This document shows positions 1 to 8,809 of a stretch of DNA of 64,000 nucleotides, piece after piece. Numbering within the stretch: position 1 is the stretch's first letter; every line of letters starts with the position of its first letter. This stretch comes from Streptomyces paradoxus (GTDB lineage Bacteria > Actinomycetota > Actinomycetes > Streptomycetales > Streptomycetaceae), in the NCBI RefSeq assembly GCF_014202475.1, contig NZ_JACHGV010000013.1:1-64000 (forward strand). The letters run 5' to 3'. The notes under the pieces were generated by a model. That model saw nothing but the letters and a program-made list of their open reading frames with translations. It was not told the origin of the DNA and searched no databases. The translations under genes were made by a program, and so were the position numbers.

Positions 1-684
1 GCGGTCCCCACCGGGGTGAAGTTCTTCAACTGGATCGGCACGATGTGGAAGGGCTCGCTGTCCTTCGAGACACCGATGCTCTGGGCCACGGGCTTTCTGA
101 TCACGTTCGTGTTCGGCGGACTGACGGGTGTGCTGCTGGCCTCGCCGCCGATCGACTTCCACGTCTCCGACTCGTACTTCGTGGTGGCCCACTTCCACTA
201 CGTCATCTTCGGGACGGTCGTGTTCGCGATGTTCGCCGGCTTCCACTTCTGGTGGCCCAAGTTCACCGGCAGGATGCTGGACGAGCGCCTCGGCAAGATC
301 ACCTTCTGGACACTGTTCATCGGCTTCCACGGCACCTTCCTGGTCCAGCACTGGCTCGGCGCCGGGGGCATGCAGCGGCGGATCCCGGACTATCTGGCGG
401 TGGAGGGCCTGACCACGCTCAACACGGTGTCGAGCGTCTTCTCGTTCCTGCTCGGCATGTCGATGCTGCCGTTCTTCTACAACGTGTGGAAGACGGCGAA
501 GTACGGCGAGAGAGTCACGGTCGACGACCCGTGGGGCTACGGCCGCTCCCTGGAGTGGGCGACCTCCTGCCCGCCGCCGCGGCACAACTTCATAGCCCTG
601 CCGCGGATCCGCAGCGAGTCCCCGGCGTTCGACCTGCACCACGACGCCATCGCAGCGGCGGAGCGGGAGTTGACGCTCCGATGA
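1..684 (+). CDS. ctaD: Cytochrome c oxidase subunit I, C-terminal part (5' end outside window)
   Basis: This is the last 227 residues of haem-copper oxidase subunit I, which reduces O2 to water in the aa3-type terminal oxidase of the cytoplasmic membrane. The reading frame is open to the first base of the window, so the gene is cut by the edge. The AHFHY motif near residue 63 carries the paired histidines that ligate haem a3 and haem a in this family. Several hydrophobic segments match the last transmembrane helices, and the tail PPPRHNF is typical of actinobacterial CtaD. Its stop overlaps the next start in an ATGA arrangement. Whether it is the main or a duplicate copy cannot be told here. 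Confidence 0.93.
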   Translation, partial: AVPTGVKFFNWIGTMWKGSLSFETPMLWATGFLITFVFGGLTGVLLASPPIDFHVSDSYFVVAHFHYVIFGTVVFAMFAGFHFWWPKFTGRMLDERLGKITFWTLFIGFHGTFLVQHWLGAGGMQRRIPDYLAVEGLTTLNTVSSVFSFLLGMSMLPFFYNVWKTAKYGERVTVDDPWGYGRSLEWATSCPPPRHNFIALPRIRSESPAFDLHHDAIAAAERELTLR

Positions 685-1031
685 CCGCCATGGAAGGGCT
701 CCCCGTGGACCTGCGGGCGTTCCACAACGAGGTCGAGGGCCATCTACTGGCCGCCGCCGCACGCGAGGAGTCCCAGAACGCCGCTGCTCGCTTCGCCGCC
801 GGGCTCGACTGGCTGCCTGAGGCGCAACGGGCGGAGATGGAACGGCAGTTCGCGGCGGAGCATCTGGCCCTGGCCCGGGCGTCGTGGCAGCGCACGGTCC
901 GGCGCGGGGAGGAACTGCGGAGCGAGTACGAGAAGGTGTACCGCGCGCTCCGCGCACGGCTGCTGGCCGGACTGCTGCTGACGGTCGCGCTGCTGGTGGC
1001 GGTGGACCTCGTGGTGCTGGTGTCGGTCTGA
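681..1031 (+). CDS. Small membrane-anchored protein downstream of ctaD
   Basis: A 116-residue protein overlaps the ctaD stop by 4 nt, so translation is probably coupled. Residues 1-90 are soluble, rich in Ala, Glu and Arg and predicted helical. Residues 94-116 form one hydrophobic helix at the very C terminus (LLAGLLLTVALLVAVDLVVL), giving a tail-anchored topology. I do not recognise a named family. Position and anchor suggest a role beside the oxidase complex, but that is inference only. Confidence 0.75.
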   Translation: MTAMEGLPVDLRAFHNEVEGHLLAAAAREESQNAAARFAAGLDWLPEAQRAEMERQFAAEHLALARASWQRTVRRGEELRSEYEKVYRALRARLLAGLLLTVALLVAVDLVVLVSV

Positions 1032-1123
1032 GCGGTTCCGGTGCCCCTCTTGCTTTCGCCCGAGCCCCCGCCGTTAGAGGAGCAGGGGCTCGGGTGGAGC
1101 CTGGGTCACAGGGAGGGTAGGCG

Positions 1124-1732
1124 TCAGCGTGCCGTTCGGCGCGCCGTGTTCTCCCCCCACTCCCGGCCGATCGACCGCATCAGGGCCGGGTACACCCCCA
1201 GGTACCGGAAAGGTCTGATGCCGAGCATGTACAGGGAGCCGAGGCGGCCGTTGGGCTTCACCAGGACGGCCATCTGGCCGCGGTAGCCGCCGTTCCCGTC
1301 CGAGACCCAGCCGATGTGCATCACCCCGTGCATGGTCTTGTTGGCGTACTCGGCGGCCCACTCGTCGTGTGTCTGGAAGACCGATGTGAAGGGCGCCGAG
1401 CTGAGGTCGGGCCCCTGCGGCCCTTCGCGCAGGTCGTCCGGCAGCCGTTCGCGCAGGCTCGCCACCCGGCCGCCGACTCCCGAGTCCGGCTTGTCCCAGC
1501 CGAGCAGCGCGCCGAGCTTCCAGCGCACCGCGAAGAGGAAGCGACCCACGCGGTTGCCGCCGTCCGGACCGCCCTCGCCACCCGCCATCTGCTGGACCAG
1601 GTGGTGCAGGTCGTCCGGGCCGCCCGGCGTGGGCAGCGCCCACAGATCCTCGAGCTGGAAGTCGCCGGCGATCTCGTGTATCCGCCAGGGGCGGGACGTG
1701 TGGTCGGTCGAGGGAAGGCGCAGATCGCTCAT
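1124..1732 (-). CDS. DUF2867-type protein
   Basis: A 202-residue soluble protein resembling DUF2867 proteins: the N-terminal part has RPWRIHEIAGDFQLEDLWALPTP, with FTSVFQTHDEWAAEYANKTMHG and a GVYPALMR segment near the end. The biochemical function of the family is not established. The ATG at 1732 (MSDLRLPS) was chosen because AAGGA lies just upstream; an in-frame ATG at 1780 would put the start inside the operator. It is transcribed divergently from the TetR gene at 1829 across two near-identical palindromes, so it is very likely the regulator's target. Confidence 0.82.
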   Translation of the reverse strand: MSDLRLPSTDHTSRPWRIHEIAGDFQLEDLWALPTPGGPDDLHHLVQQMAGGEGGPDGGNRVGRFLFAVRWKLGALLGWDKPDSGVGGRVASLRERLPDDLREGPQGPDLSSAPFTSVFQTHDEWAAEYANKTMHGVMHIGWVSDGNGGYRGQMAVLVKPNGRLGSLYMLGIRPFRYLGVYPALMRSIGREWGENTARRTAR

Positions 1733-1745
1733 GGCGGATCCTTGT

Positions 1746-1798
1746 CTATACGGTGGCGTATAGATCGAGCATAGACCCATCTATACGGCTCCGTATAC
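1746..1798. promoter_or_regulatory. Twin palindromic operators between DUF2867 and TetR genes
   Basis: Two 18-nt inverted repeats lie between the divergent genes. The first is CTATACG-GTGG-CGTATAG at 1746-1763 and the second CTATACG-GCTC-CGTATAC at 1781-1798. Arms are 7 nt with a 4-nt spacer, and the two copies are 35 nt apart centre to centre. TetR-family regulators bind such sites as dimers, so autoregulation plus repression of the neighbour is the natural reading. Confidence 0.85.
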
Positions 1799-1828
1799 TT
1801 GGCCGGGACATGTGAGGGGAGACACAGC

Positions 1829-2389
1829 ATGGGCGCGATCCGTACGCCACGGGACAAGTGGATCGAGGAGGGGCTGCGGGCGCTCGCCGCCGGCGGCCCC
1901 GAGGCTGTCCGGGTCGAGGTCCTCGCCCAGGCGCTCGGCGTCAGCAAAGGCGGTTTCTACGGCTACTTCCGCAACCGTGCCGGCCTGCTGGAGGAGATGC
2001 TCGACACCTGGGAGCGAGCGGTCACCGAGGAGGTCATCGAGCGGATCGAGCGCGACGGGGGCGACGCCCGCGAACGGCTCGGGCGGCTCTTCGACTTCGT
2101 GGGATCGAGCGAGACCCGCGTGACCAGCGCCGGGGTCGAGCTCGCCATCCGCGACTGGGCCCGGCGCGACGAAGAGGTCGCGCGTTGCCTCCGCCGGGCC
2201 GACAACCGGCGCATGGACTATCTGCGCGAGCTCTACGGGGCCTTCTGTCCCGACGAGGGCGATGTCGAGGCCCGCTGCCTGATCACCTTCTCGCTGCGCA
2301 TCGGCGACCACCTCATCGCAGCGGACAACGGCCCGCGCAGCCGCACGGAAGTCCTCGCCGCGGTCAGGAAGCGCTTGTTGAGCCAATAG
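1829..2389 (+). CDS. TetR/AcrR family transcriptional regulator
   Basis: A 186-residue regulator with a TetR helix-turn-helix at about residues 10-50 (RVEVLAQALGVSKGGFYGYFRNR), followed by a helical ligand-binding domain. The ATG at 1829 follows GAGGGGA at ideal spacing; the upstream in-frame ATG at 1799 sits at the edge of the operator and was rejected. The gene diverges from the DUF2867 gene, and the twin palindromes between them are its probable binding sites. The ligand cannot be inferred. Confidence 0.9.
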   Translation: MGAIRTPRDKWIEEGLRALAAGGPEAVRVEVLAQALGVSKGGFYGYFRNRAGLLEEMLDTWERAVTEEVIERIERDGGDARERLGRLFDFVGSSETRVTSAGVELAIRDWARRDEEVARCLRRADNRRMDYLRELYGAFCPDEGDVEARCLITFSLRIGDHLIAADNGPRSRTEVLAAVRKRLLSQ

Positions 2390-2593
2390 CCGGTCAGAAC
2401 CTGGTCGAGAGGGGCACCTCGGTACCTGGCTCAGGCGCCGCCGTCCGGCCCCTGGTCCGCGGTGCCGGTCTCACGGCGGTGGCCGTGAGTTGCTCCGGGG
2501 AGCGCCGACGCAGGTCCCGCCCGGCAGGGACCGGGACCGGTCAGGGGCCGTGCGGCGTGCGGCAGGACGCTCCCCCGCACTTGGCGACTGCCG

Positions 2594-3253
2594 TCACCCT
2601 TCCGGCTTCCACCCCGGCGGCCACAAGATCCCCAGCAACTGCCGGACCAGTTCGTCGACGACCTCGTCGAGGGTCGCGTCGACCCAGCCGGCGCTCCAGT
2701 CGTGCAGCAGGCCGTTGACGCTGCCGATGAAACCCGTCGCGGCGAGGCGGTAGTCGCGGGGTGCGGCCTCTCCGCGTGCGGCGGCCGCGTCGGCCTCGGC
2801 GCAGATGAGGTCGACCCAGCCGGCCCGCCGGGCGAGCCGCTGCTCCTCCAGGCGGGGGCTGACGCCGATGATCTCGACGAAGGTGATGCGGATCCGGCGC
2901 GGGTCGGCGGCGACGTTCCTGGCGTAGGCGCGGAAGATGGCGGTGGCGCGTTCGACGAGCGGCAGGTCCGTGGCGCCCGCGGCCGCCTCCAGCACGGCCG
3001 CTTCGGCCCAGCCGTTGACCTGGAGGTGCAGCGCGGCGAGCACGTCCTCCAGGGTGCGGAACTCCTCGTAGAACTGGCGGGTGGAGAGCCCGGCCGTCTC
3101 GCTGAGGGCCGCGACCGTGGTGGAGCGGAAGCCGGGGGTGTCGCCGAACAGCTGGAGCGCGGCGTCGAGGAACCGCCGGCGCCGCTCGGCCTGGCGCTCC
3201 TGCGCGGTCTTGCCGCCGTAGCGGCCGGTCGGCGCTCTGAGTCTGCCCGGCAC
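2594..3253 (-). CDS. TetR/AcrR family transcriptional regulator
   Basis: A 219-residue TetR-type protein with the DNA-binding domain near residues 15-65 (TTVAALSETAGLSTRQFYEEF) and a helical C-terminal domain. The GTG at 3253 was chosen because GAGGGGAG precedes it; the frame is open further upstream to 3355, but that would cover the palindrome and promoter. It is divergent from the secreted beta-propeller gene, which is its most likely target. The 204 nt downstream (2390-2593) hold no gene that I can support. Confidence 0.88.
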   Translation of the reverse strand: MPGRLRAPTGRYGGKTAQERQAERRRRFLDAALQLFGDTPGFRSTTVAALSETAGLSTRQFYEEFRTLEDVLAALHLQVNGWAEAAVLEAAAGATDLPLVERATAIFRAYARNVAADPRRIRITFVEIIGVSPRLEEQRLARRAGWVDLICAEADAAAARGEAAPRDYRLAATGFIGSVNGLLHDWSAGWVDATLDEVVDELVRQLLGILWPPGWKPEG

Positions 3254-3323
3254 CGGCTCTCCCCTCGTCGGTCGAACACCGATTTTGTCGTGTACGCGGT
3301 CTTGTGGAGAAGGCCGCCTCTTC

Positions 3324-3339
3324 CTTACTTTGCAGTAAG
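3324..3339. promoter_or_regulatory. Palindromic operator, TetR/beta-propeller intergenic region
   Basis: CTTACT-TTGC-AGTAAG is a perfect 6-nt inverted repeat with a 4-nt spacer between the divergent TetR gene (start 3253) and the beta-propeller gene (start 3449). It is AT-rich against its surroundings and is probably the TetR binding site overlapping one or both promoters. Confidence 0.65.
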
Positions 3340-3448
3340 TTGACTCTGAAAGCACGTGTGTTCAGATTCCAGCGCGCCCCACTTTGGCATGTCCCACTCA
3401 CCGTGCTCACCCCCCAGCAGAGACCCCCCAGCAGAGAGGGGAGCAGCC

Positions 3449-4705
3449 ATGCCCGTCTTCCGACGCCGGCACCTGTGCTCCGTAGCCGCAGCCCTCGCCC
3501 TGACCGTCACCGCCCCCGCGACCGCCGCCACCGCGGCCGCCCCGGGCTCCTCCGCCGCGCTGCGCGAGGTGCTGTTCGTGGGCAACAACTGGGACGGCAC
3601 CGCCGACGTCATCCGGTCCACCGGTGACTTCGCGAAGATCGGCCGGATCAACGTCATCCCCGACAAGGACGAGCGGATGGCGGCGATCAACGCCGACCCG
3701 ATCAAGTGGATCTACTTCATGGCGATCCGCAACAGCGTCGGCGAGGGCCACGACCAGTTCGTCGACGACATGTACTCGACGCCGGACGGAAAGTCGGTGG
3801 TCGTCTCCCGGCCGAGCTTCGCCGACGTCGTGTCGATCGACCTCGCCTCGGGGCGGATCAACTGGCGCTTCCCCGTGTCCGGTTACCGCTCCGACCACAT
3901 GGCGGTCTCCCCCGACGGCAAGCGGGTGGCGGTGTCGGCGTCGACCTCGAACACCGTGCACGTCCTGGACATCGTCTCCGGCAAGGAACTGGGCAAGTTC
4001 GGCACCGGTGACAAGCCGCACGAGAACATCTTCACCCAGGACGGCAAGTACATCTACAACATGGCGATCGGCGACGTGAACACGCAGACCGACGCCCCGT
4101 GGCTGGACTGGACGAAGGGCGACCGGCGCGTCACGGTCGTCGACGCCACCACGTTCAAGCAGGTCAAGGTCATCGACATGCGCCCGCAGCTGGACGCGCT
4201 CGGCCTCAAGGACCACTCCGACGCGGTCCGCCCGGCCGTCTTCTCGCCGGACGAGTCGAAGCTGTACTTCCAGGTCTCCTTCTTCAACGGCTTCTTCGAG
4301 TACGACATCGCCGCCGACAAGATCACCCGTACCAAGACCCTGCCGAAGAACCCGGCCACGAGCGACGACCGCACGACCTTCGTCAACGACTCGCGCCACC
4401 ACGGCATCTCGATGAGCCCGGACGGCAGGAAGCTGTGCGTCGCGGGCACGATGGACGACTACGCCACCGTCGTCGACCGCGCCACCCTCCAGGAGGGCCC
4501 GCTCGTCACCGCCTCCAAGCCCTACTGGGCCACGGTCAGCGGTGACGGCAAGTCCTGCGTGGTCTCCGAGAGCGGCACCGACCAGGTCACGGCCATCGAC
4601 TTCGCCACCGGGAAGAAGTTCGTGTCCGTGCCGGTCGGTGACCACCCGCAGCGCGTCCGGCTCGGCCATGTGGCGGCCGACTGGACGAGCCCGTCCGCTA
4701 GTTGA
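3449..4705 (+). CDS. Secreted YVTN-type beta-propeller protein
   Basis: A 418-residue exported protein. Residues 1-32 form a signal peptide (RRRHLCSVAAALALTVTAPATA). The rest contains repeated blades such as VSPDGKRVAVSASTSNTVHVLDI and MSPDGRKLCVAGTMDDYATVVD, typical of YVTN/lactonase-like beta-propellers. No catalytic residues were identified, so binding, lactonase and oxidoreductase roles all remain possible. The start follows GAGAGGGGAG. The gene is divergent from a TetR gene with a shared operator. Its 3' end overlaps the convergent GH5 gene by 8 nt. Confidence 0.85.
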   Translation: MPVFRRRHLCSVAAALALTVTAPATAATAAAPGSSAALREVLFVGNNWDGTADVIRSTGDFAKIGRINVIPDKDERMAAINADPIKWIYFMAIRNSVGEGHDQFVDDMYSTPDGKSVVVSRPSFADVVSIDLASGRINWRFPVSGYRSDHMAVSPDGKRVAVSASTSNTVHVLDIVSGKELGKFGTGDKPHENIFTQDGKYIYNMAIGDVNTQTDAPWLDWTKGDRRVTVVDATTFKQVKVIDMRPQLDALGLKDHSDAVRPAVFSPDESKLYFQVSFFNGFFEYDIAADKITRTKTLPKNPATSDDRTTFVNDSRHHGISMSPDGRKLCVAGTMDDYATVVDRATLQEGPLVTASKPYWATVSGDGKSCVVSESGTDQVTAIDFATGKKFVSVPVGDHPQRVRLGHVAADWTSPSAS

Positions 4706-6557
4706 CCTCCTTCGCCGCCCAGGCCGCCAGTTCCGAGCGGGCCGCGGCGAGCAGGTCCGCCGAGGGAGCCGCCGCCCCGTTGGTCACCAGCGCGTAGTGC
4801 AGGACGCCCGAGTCCGGCGCGGTGAGCAGCAGGCGGCGGCTTCCCGTGCCGCCGGGCTCCGGGGCCACGCCGACCGGGGTCGAGGTGGTGTACGCCGGCG
4901 GGGCGTGGGCCGTGCCCAGGTCGGAGACGACCGTGGTGGACGCCGTCGGGAAGCTCGCCGGAAGGTGCAGTTCGGTGGGTGCCGGCCCGCCGTCCGAGCG
5001 CCACAGCAGCAGCCCGTACTGCCCTGACCCCACCAGCCGCTGCACGTTCGGCAGGGAGCCGGGCACCGGGTTCCAGGTCAGGGTCGTCGAGCCGTCCCGG
5101 GAGCGGTCCTCGTAGGTGAAGCCGACGGTCCGGCCGGCCGTGGCGCTCGGGTAGAGCCGGTCCAGCAGCCGCGCGTCCTGGCGCAGCACCGGCTTGCCCG
5201 CGTCGTCGAGGCGTACGGCGGAGAGGTCCTCGTCGTTCCAGGCGTCGCCGGTGGTGAGGACCTTGTCGGGGTTGCCGTTCATCAGCTCGCGGTGGCGGCC
5301 GTTGTAGATGTCCCACTGCCACTGGGAGCCGGAGAGCACGGGTCCCGAGGCCGCCGGGTCGGTCCACCAGTCGGCGCCCTTCAGGCGGGAGTCGAGGGCC
5401 TGGTACATCGCCTTGAGGACCGTCGGCGCCTTGTCGGAGACGTTGCCGGCCAAGGGGTGCCCGAACTCGCTGACCACGGCGGCCGTCCGCGCCGCGGCGG
5501 CCCGGTCGCGGACGGTGCGGAAGTCGCCCGCGTACTGGCCGTCGGCCGCCTTGCCCCACATGAAGACGCCGGAGATGGCCTTCTGGTCGTAGAAGTGGGT
5601 GTTGAAGACGTAACGCGGTCCGAGGGTGCCGGCGTCGAGCAGGCCACCCTCCTGCTTCTGGAAGTCGAGGTTGGCGTTCCAGAAGAGGTTCGGCTCCACG
5701 AAGGCGGGCTTGTCGCGCCAGCCGGCCGTGTCCATGCGCGTGCGGAACTTCTCGTAGAACGGCCAGAGCACGTCCTTCTCCCAGGCCCGGCTGGTCTGCC
5801 CGGAGTCGTGGACGCCCGCGTGCGGCTCGTTGTACGGGTCGAAGCCGGCGATGCCCTTGAACTGGTCCGCGCCCAGGTGCTGCCGCACGTACTCCATGGT
5901 CTTCTGGGCGGTGGCGAGGAAAGCGTCCTGCACGCCGTGCGCGTTGTGCCAGAAGTCGTACGTGGCGCGCTTCACGGCTTCGTTCTGGGTGATGTTCTGC
6001 CCCCAGAAGAGGCAGATCCCGCAGGACTCGTCCGGGTAGTTGCCGGCGTCCACCGCCCACTTGGGGGCGCCGTCGCCGGTGTACCAGCTGTCGGTGTCGA
6101 ACAGGTGCCGGGAGTAGAGGTCCTGGTGGAAGTCGGGGTAGACGCGGATGCCGGCGTCGAGGAAGGCCTTCATCTGGTCGGTGGCGGCGGCCAGGTAGGC
6201 CGTGTCCACCTGGCCGCGCTCTGGCTCGGCGTAGGCCCAGGAGAGCAGGAAGCGGACGGTGTTGCCGCCGCCGAGGGCGCGCAGCGCGGTCGCCGACGTG
6301 CGGGCGTCGGCGACCGAGGCGAAGGGCAGGCCCTTGTTCTCCGCGAGCTTGGTCTCGCCGGAGACGTTGAAGCCGCGCAGCACGATCTCGCGGCCGTGGG
6401 CGTCGGTGAAGCGGCCGTCCCGCACGGTGACGGCCGGGTCGTCGAACCAGAGGGAGCCGGGAGGGGGCGCGGCGGCGGCCGGCGGGACGCCCGCCACCGA
6501 CACCGAACCGAAGAGGACGATCAGGACGACCAGGAGACGCGCTCGGATAGTCGGCAT
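4698..6557 (-). CDS. Secreted glycoside hydrolase family 5 (cellulase/endoglycoceramidase-like)
   Basis: A 619-residue exported glycosidase. Residues 1-30 are a signal peptide (RARLLVVLIVLFGSVSVAG). The GH5 barrel follows: GFDPYNEPHAG near residue 240 carries the acid/base Glu, and VVSEFGHP near 363 carries the nucleophile Glu. The long opening GREIVLRGFNVSGETK and a C-terminal beta domain resemble endoglycoceramidase-like GH5 enzymes, so a glycolipid or other beta-glycoside substrate is possible. No clear ribosome binding site precedes either the ATG at 6557 or the GTG two codons upstream. The 3' end overlaps the beta-propeller gene by 8 nt on the opposite strand. Confidence 0.87.
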   Translation of the reverse strand: MPTIRARLLVVLIVLFGSVSVAGVPPAAAAPPPGSLWFDDPAVTVRDGRFTDAHGREIVLRGFNVSGETKLAENKGLPFASVADARTSATALRALGGGNTVRFLLSWAYAEPERGQVDTAYLAAATDQMKAFLDAGIRVYPDFHQDLYSRHLFDTDSWYTGDGAPKWAVDAGNYPDESCGICLFWGQNITQNEAVKRATYDFWHNAHGVQDAFLATAQKTMEYVRQHLGADQFKGIAGFDPYNEPHAGVHDSGQTSRAWEKDVLWPFYEKFRTRMDTAGWRDKPAFVEPNLFWNANLDFQKQEGGLLDAGTLGPRYVFNTHFYDQKAISGVFMWGKAADGQYAGDFRTVRDRAAAARTAAVVSEFGHPLAGNVSDKAPTVLKAMYQALDSRLKGADWWTDPAASGPVLSGSQWQWDIYNGRHRELMNGNPDKVLTTGDAWNDEDLSAVRLDDAGKPVLRQDARLLDRLYPSATAGRTVGFTYEDRSRDGSTTLTWNPVPGSLPNVQRLVGSGQYGLLLWRSDGGPAPTELHLPASFPTASTTVVSDLGTAHAPPAYTTSTPVGVAPEPGGTGSRRLLLTAPDSGVLHYALVTNGAAAPSADLLAAARSELAAWAAKEVN

Positions 6558-6639
6558 GTCCACTACAGTCCGGCGATATCAGGACACCGTCAACACCCCT
6601 GACTCTGGAGTAAGTTCCCTCTCGGGCAACCCTCACACG

Positions 6640-8616
6640 TCAGCCACCGACCCTTCGTGTCACGTTCAACAAGTACTCCTTCCTGTTCAGCGGGTTGTGG
6701 TCGGTGCGCGGACGCTCGGGGATCGTGCCGTGCGTGACGGGCGCGTAGTGGGCGAAGGAGCTCTCCAGCTCGCCCTCGCCCCGGGTGAGCCCCGGCAGCC
6801 GCTGTCCGAGGGCGTGCACCCGGGCGGCCGGCACGGTGCCTTCGAGGACGCAGACGTCGTCCCGGTTCCGGGTCGTCTCGGGTACGGCCGCGAGCTGGGC
6901 GAGGACCGGCAGCAGGGCGCCGAGGGTGTCGGCGGGCGCCTCGACGCGGAAGCGGTGCATCGGCTCGTGGACCCGCGTCCCGGCCCGCCGCAACGCCTCG
7001 ACCAGCACCAGCGGGGTCACGCCCCGGAAGTCGGCCCCGGTGCTCGACATGCTCTTGTCGAAGCCCTGGTGGGCATGGCTCTGGCGGGGCCAGTAGCCGC
7101 TGTGCGTCATGGTGATCACGCAGTCGGTGACCTGCCAGCCGTGCAGACCCTGGTCGAGGGTCTCGCGCACGGTGTCCTCCACGGCCTTGAAGAAGGCGTA
7201 CGGCATCGCGCCGAGCTCCACCTCCAGCCGGAAGTCCACACCCGAGCCGACCGGCGCCGGATCGACGCGCAGACCGACCGTCGCGAGGAACGGGTTGGCG
7301 TCCTTCTTGATGAACTCCGCCGCCTGCCCCGAGCCGACGGGCCGCTCGACGCACAGCGGCGTCGTCTCGCGGAAGCCGACGTCGAGCCCGTACTCGTCGG
7401 CGAGGGTGGCCTGGATGACCTCCTTCTGGACCTCGCCGTAGAGGGAGACGGAGGTCTCCCGGCGGCGCTCGTCGTGGCGCAGGCCGATCAGCGGGTCCTG
7501 CTCGGCGAGCTGGGTGAGGGCGAGGTGGAGCGCCCCCCTGTGCACATCCGGGCCGGGGACGACGACCGTCTCCAGGGTCGGCGGGGCGAAGACGTGCTCG
7601 TACGCCTTGCGGGGTTCGCCGATCGCGTCGCCGATGCGGATGTCCGCCAGCCCGGTGAGGCGGGCGATCCGGCCGGCCGCGACGGAGTCCGCACGGGTGT
7701 CCGCGCCGTGCCCGAAGACGCTGATGCCGGTGACCCGGCCCTCGGCGCCGTCCCCTCCGAAGGGGACCCGATCGCGGGTGCGAAGGGTCCCGGAGAACAT
7801 CCGGGCGTAGGCGACCTTCTCCCCCGCCGGGCCCCGGTCGACCTTGAACACGGTCGCGGAGACCGGCCCGTCCGCATCCCCGCCGGCCGTCGGCAGCAGC
7901 GTCTCGATGCCGGACAGGAGCGCCGCCACGCCCGCGCCCGTCGCGGCGGAACCGAAGTACACCGGGTGGACGAGCGCCTCCCGGGTCTGCGCGACGAGCG
8001 AGCCGTGCAGCAGGGTGTCCGTGACGGTGTTCTCGACGTACGCGGCCAGCAGGGCGTCGTCGTGCCCGGTCAGGACGTCGAGGGCGCCGGCCGCCGGTCC
8101 GGGAGAGGGGGTGAAGCGGGCCGCCCGGGTGCCGAGGCCGGCGGCGGTCCCCATCGGCACGATCGCGGGGGTCAGCCGGGCCGCGATCTCCCGCAGCACC
8201 GCCTCGTGGCGGGCCCCGCTCCGGTCGATCTTGTTGACGAAGAGCAGGGTCGGGATGCGCAGCCGCTGGAGCGTCCGCATCAGCACCCGTGTCTGCGCCT
8301 GCACCCCTTCGACGGCGGAGATCACGAGGACGACGCCGTCCAGCACGCCGAGGACCCGTTCCACCTCGGCGATGAAGTCCGGGTGACCGGGGGTGTCGAT
8401 GAGGTTGACGGTCACGCCGTCGAGCGGGAACGAGACGACGGCGGACTTGATGGTGATGCCGCGCTGCCGCTCCAGGGCGAGGGTGTCGGTGCGGGTGTTC
8501 CCGTCGTCGACTCTGCCGATCTCGTCGATCACCCCGGCCGAATGGAGCAGCCGCTCGGTCAGGCTGGTCTTACCCGCGTCGACATGGGCGAGAATTCCAA
8601 GGTTGAGCATGTGCAC
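6640..8616 (-). CDS. OtrA/TetM-type ribosomal protection protein (EF-G-like GTPase)
   Basis: A 658-residue translational GTPase related to ribosomal protection proteins of the Otr(A)/Tet(M) group, which release tetracyclines from the ribosome. GTPase motifs are all present: AHVDAGKTSL near residue 10, RGITI near 53, DTPGH near 75 and NKID near 129. Later domains show RLYGEVQ-like SLYGEVQKEVIQATL and the C-terminal signatures ELGAMPYAFFKAVEDTVR and MTHSGYW. Length and domain order fit OtrA better than EF-G (about 700 residues). The GTG at 8616 has AAGGA 11 nt upstream; the ATG at 8610 is possible. No tetracycline biosynthesis genes are visible, so it may be a resistance or housekeeping paralogue. 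Confidence 0.87.
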   Translation of the reverse strand: MHMLNLGILAHVDAGKTSLTERLLHSAGVIDEIGRVDDGNTRTDTLALERQRGITIKSAVVSFPLDGVTVNLIDTPGHPDFIAEVERVLGVLDGVVLVISAVEGVQAQTRVLMRTLQRLRIPTLLFVNKIDRSGARHEAVLREIAARLTPAIVPMGTAAGLGTRAARFTPSPGPAAGALDVLTGHDDALLAAYVENTVTDTLLHGSLVAQTREALVHPVYFGSAATGAGVAALLSGIETLLPTAGGDADGPVSATVFKVDRGPAGEKVAYARMFSGTLRTRDRVPFGGDGAEGRVTGISVFGHGADTRADSVAAGRIARLTGLADIRIGDAIGEPRKAYEHVFAPPTLETVVVPGPDVHRGALHLALTQLAEQDPLIGLRHDERRRETSVSLYGEVQKEVIQATLADEYGLDVGFRETTPLCVERPVGSGQAAEFIKKDANPFLATVGLRVDPAPVGSGVDFRLEVELGAMPYAFFKAVEDTVRETLDQGLHGWQVTDCVITMTHSGYWPRQSHAHQGFDKSMSSTGADFRGVTPLVLVEALRRAGTRVHEPMHRFRVEAPADTLGALLPVLAQLAAVPETTRNRDDVCVLEGTVPAARVHALGQRLPGLTRGEGELESSFAHYAPVTHGTIPERPRTDHNPLNRKEYLLNVTRRVGG

Positions 8617-8809
8617 GAAGCGTCATGTCCTTCGGAGAGAGGTCCGTTCCTGGCTGGGGGGACATGCACGCAGTGCGCATTCGGAACTCCTCCGGACTCG
8701 GTGACGCCGCTGACCTGTGCAGTGCACCAGACCGGCACGGGGCACCACAACGGAATTAACCGCTGCCGGGGGTACCCGGCGGGGGTGCGCGCAAGGAGAG
8801 GAGCGGCTC

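Noticed and set aside
2431..2593. Possible C-terminal fragment of another gene ending GTADQGPDGGA
   Set aside because: No recognisable domain and the frame is otherwise antisense shadow of the TetR gene.
4522..6636. A 704-codon minus-strand frame over the GH5 gene
   Set aside because: Low-complexity Arg/Pro shadow; the GH5 frame shows signal peptide and catalytic motifs.
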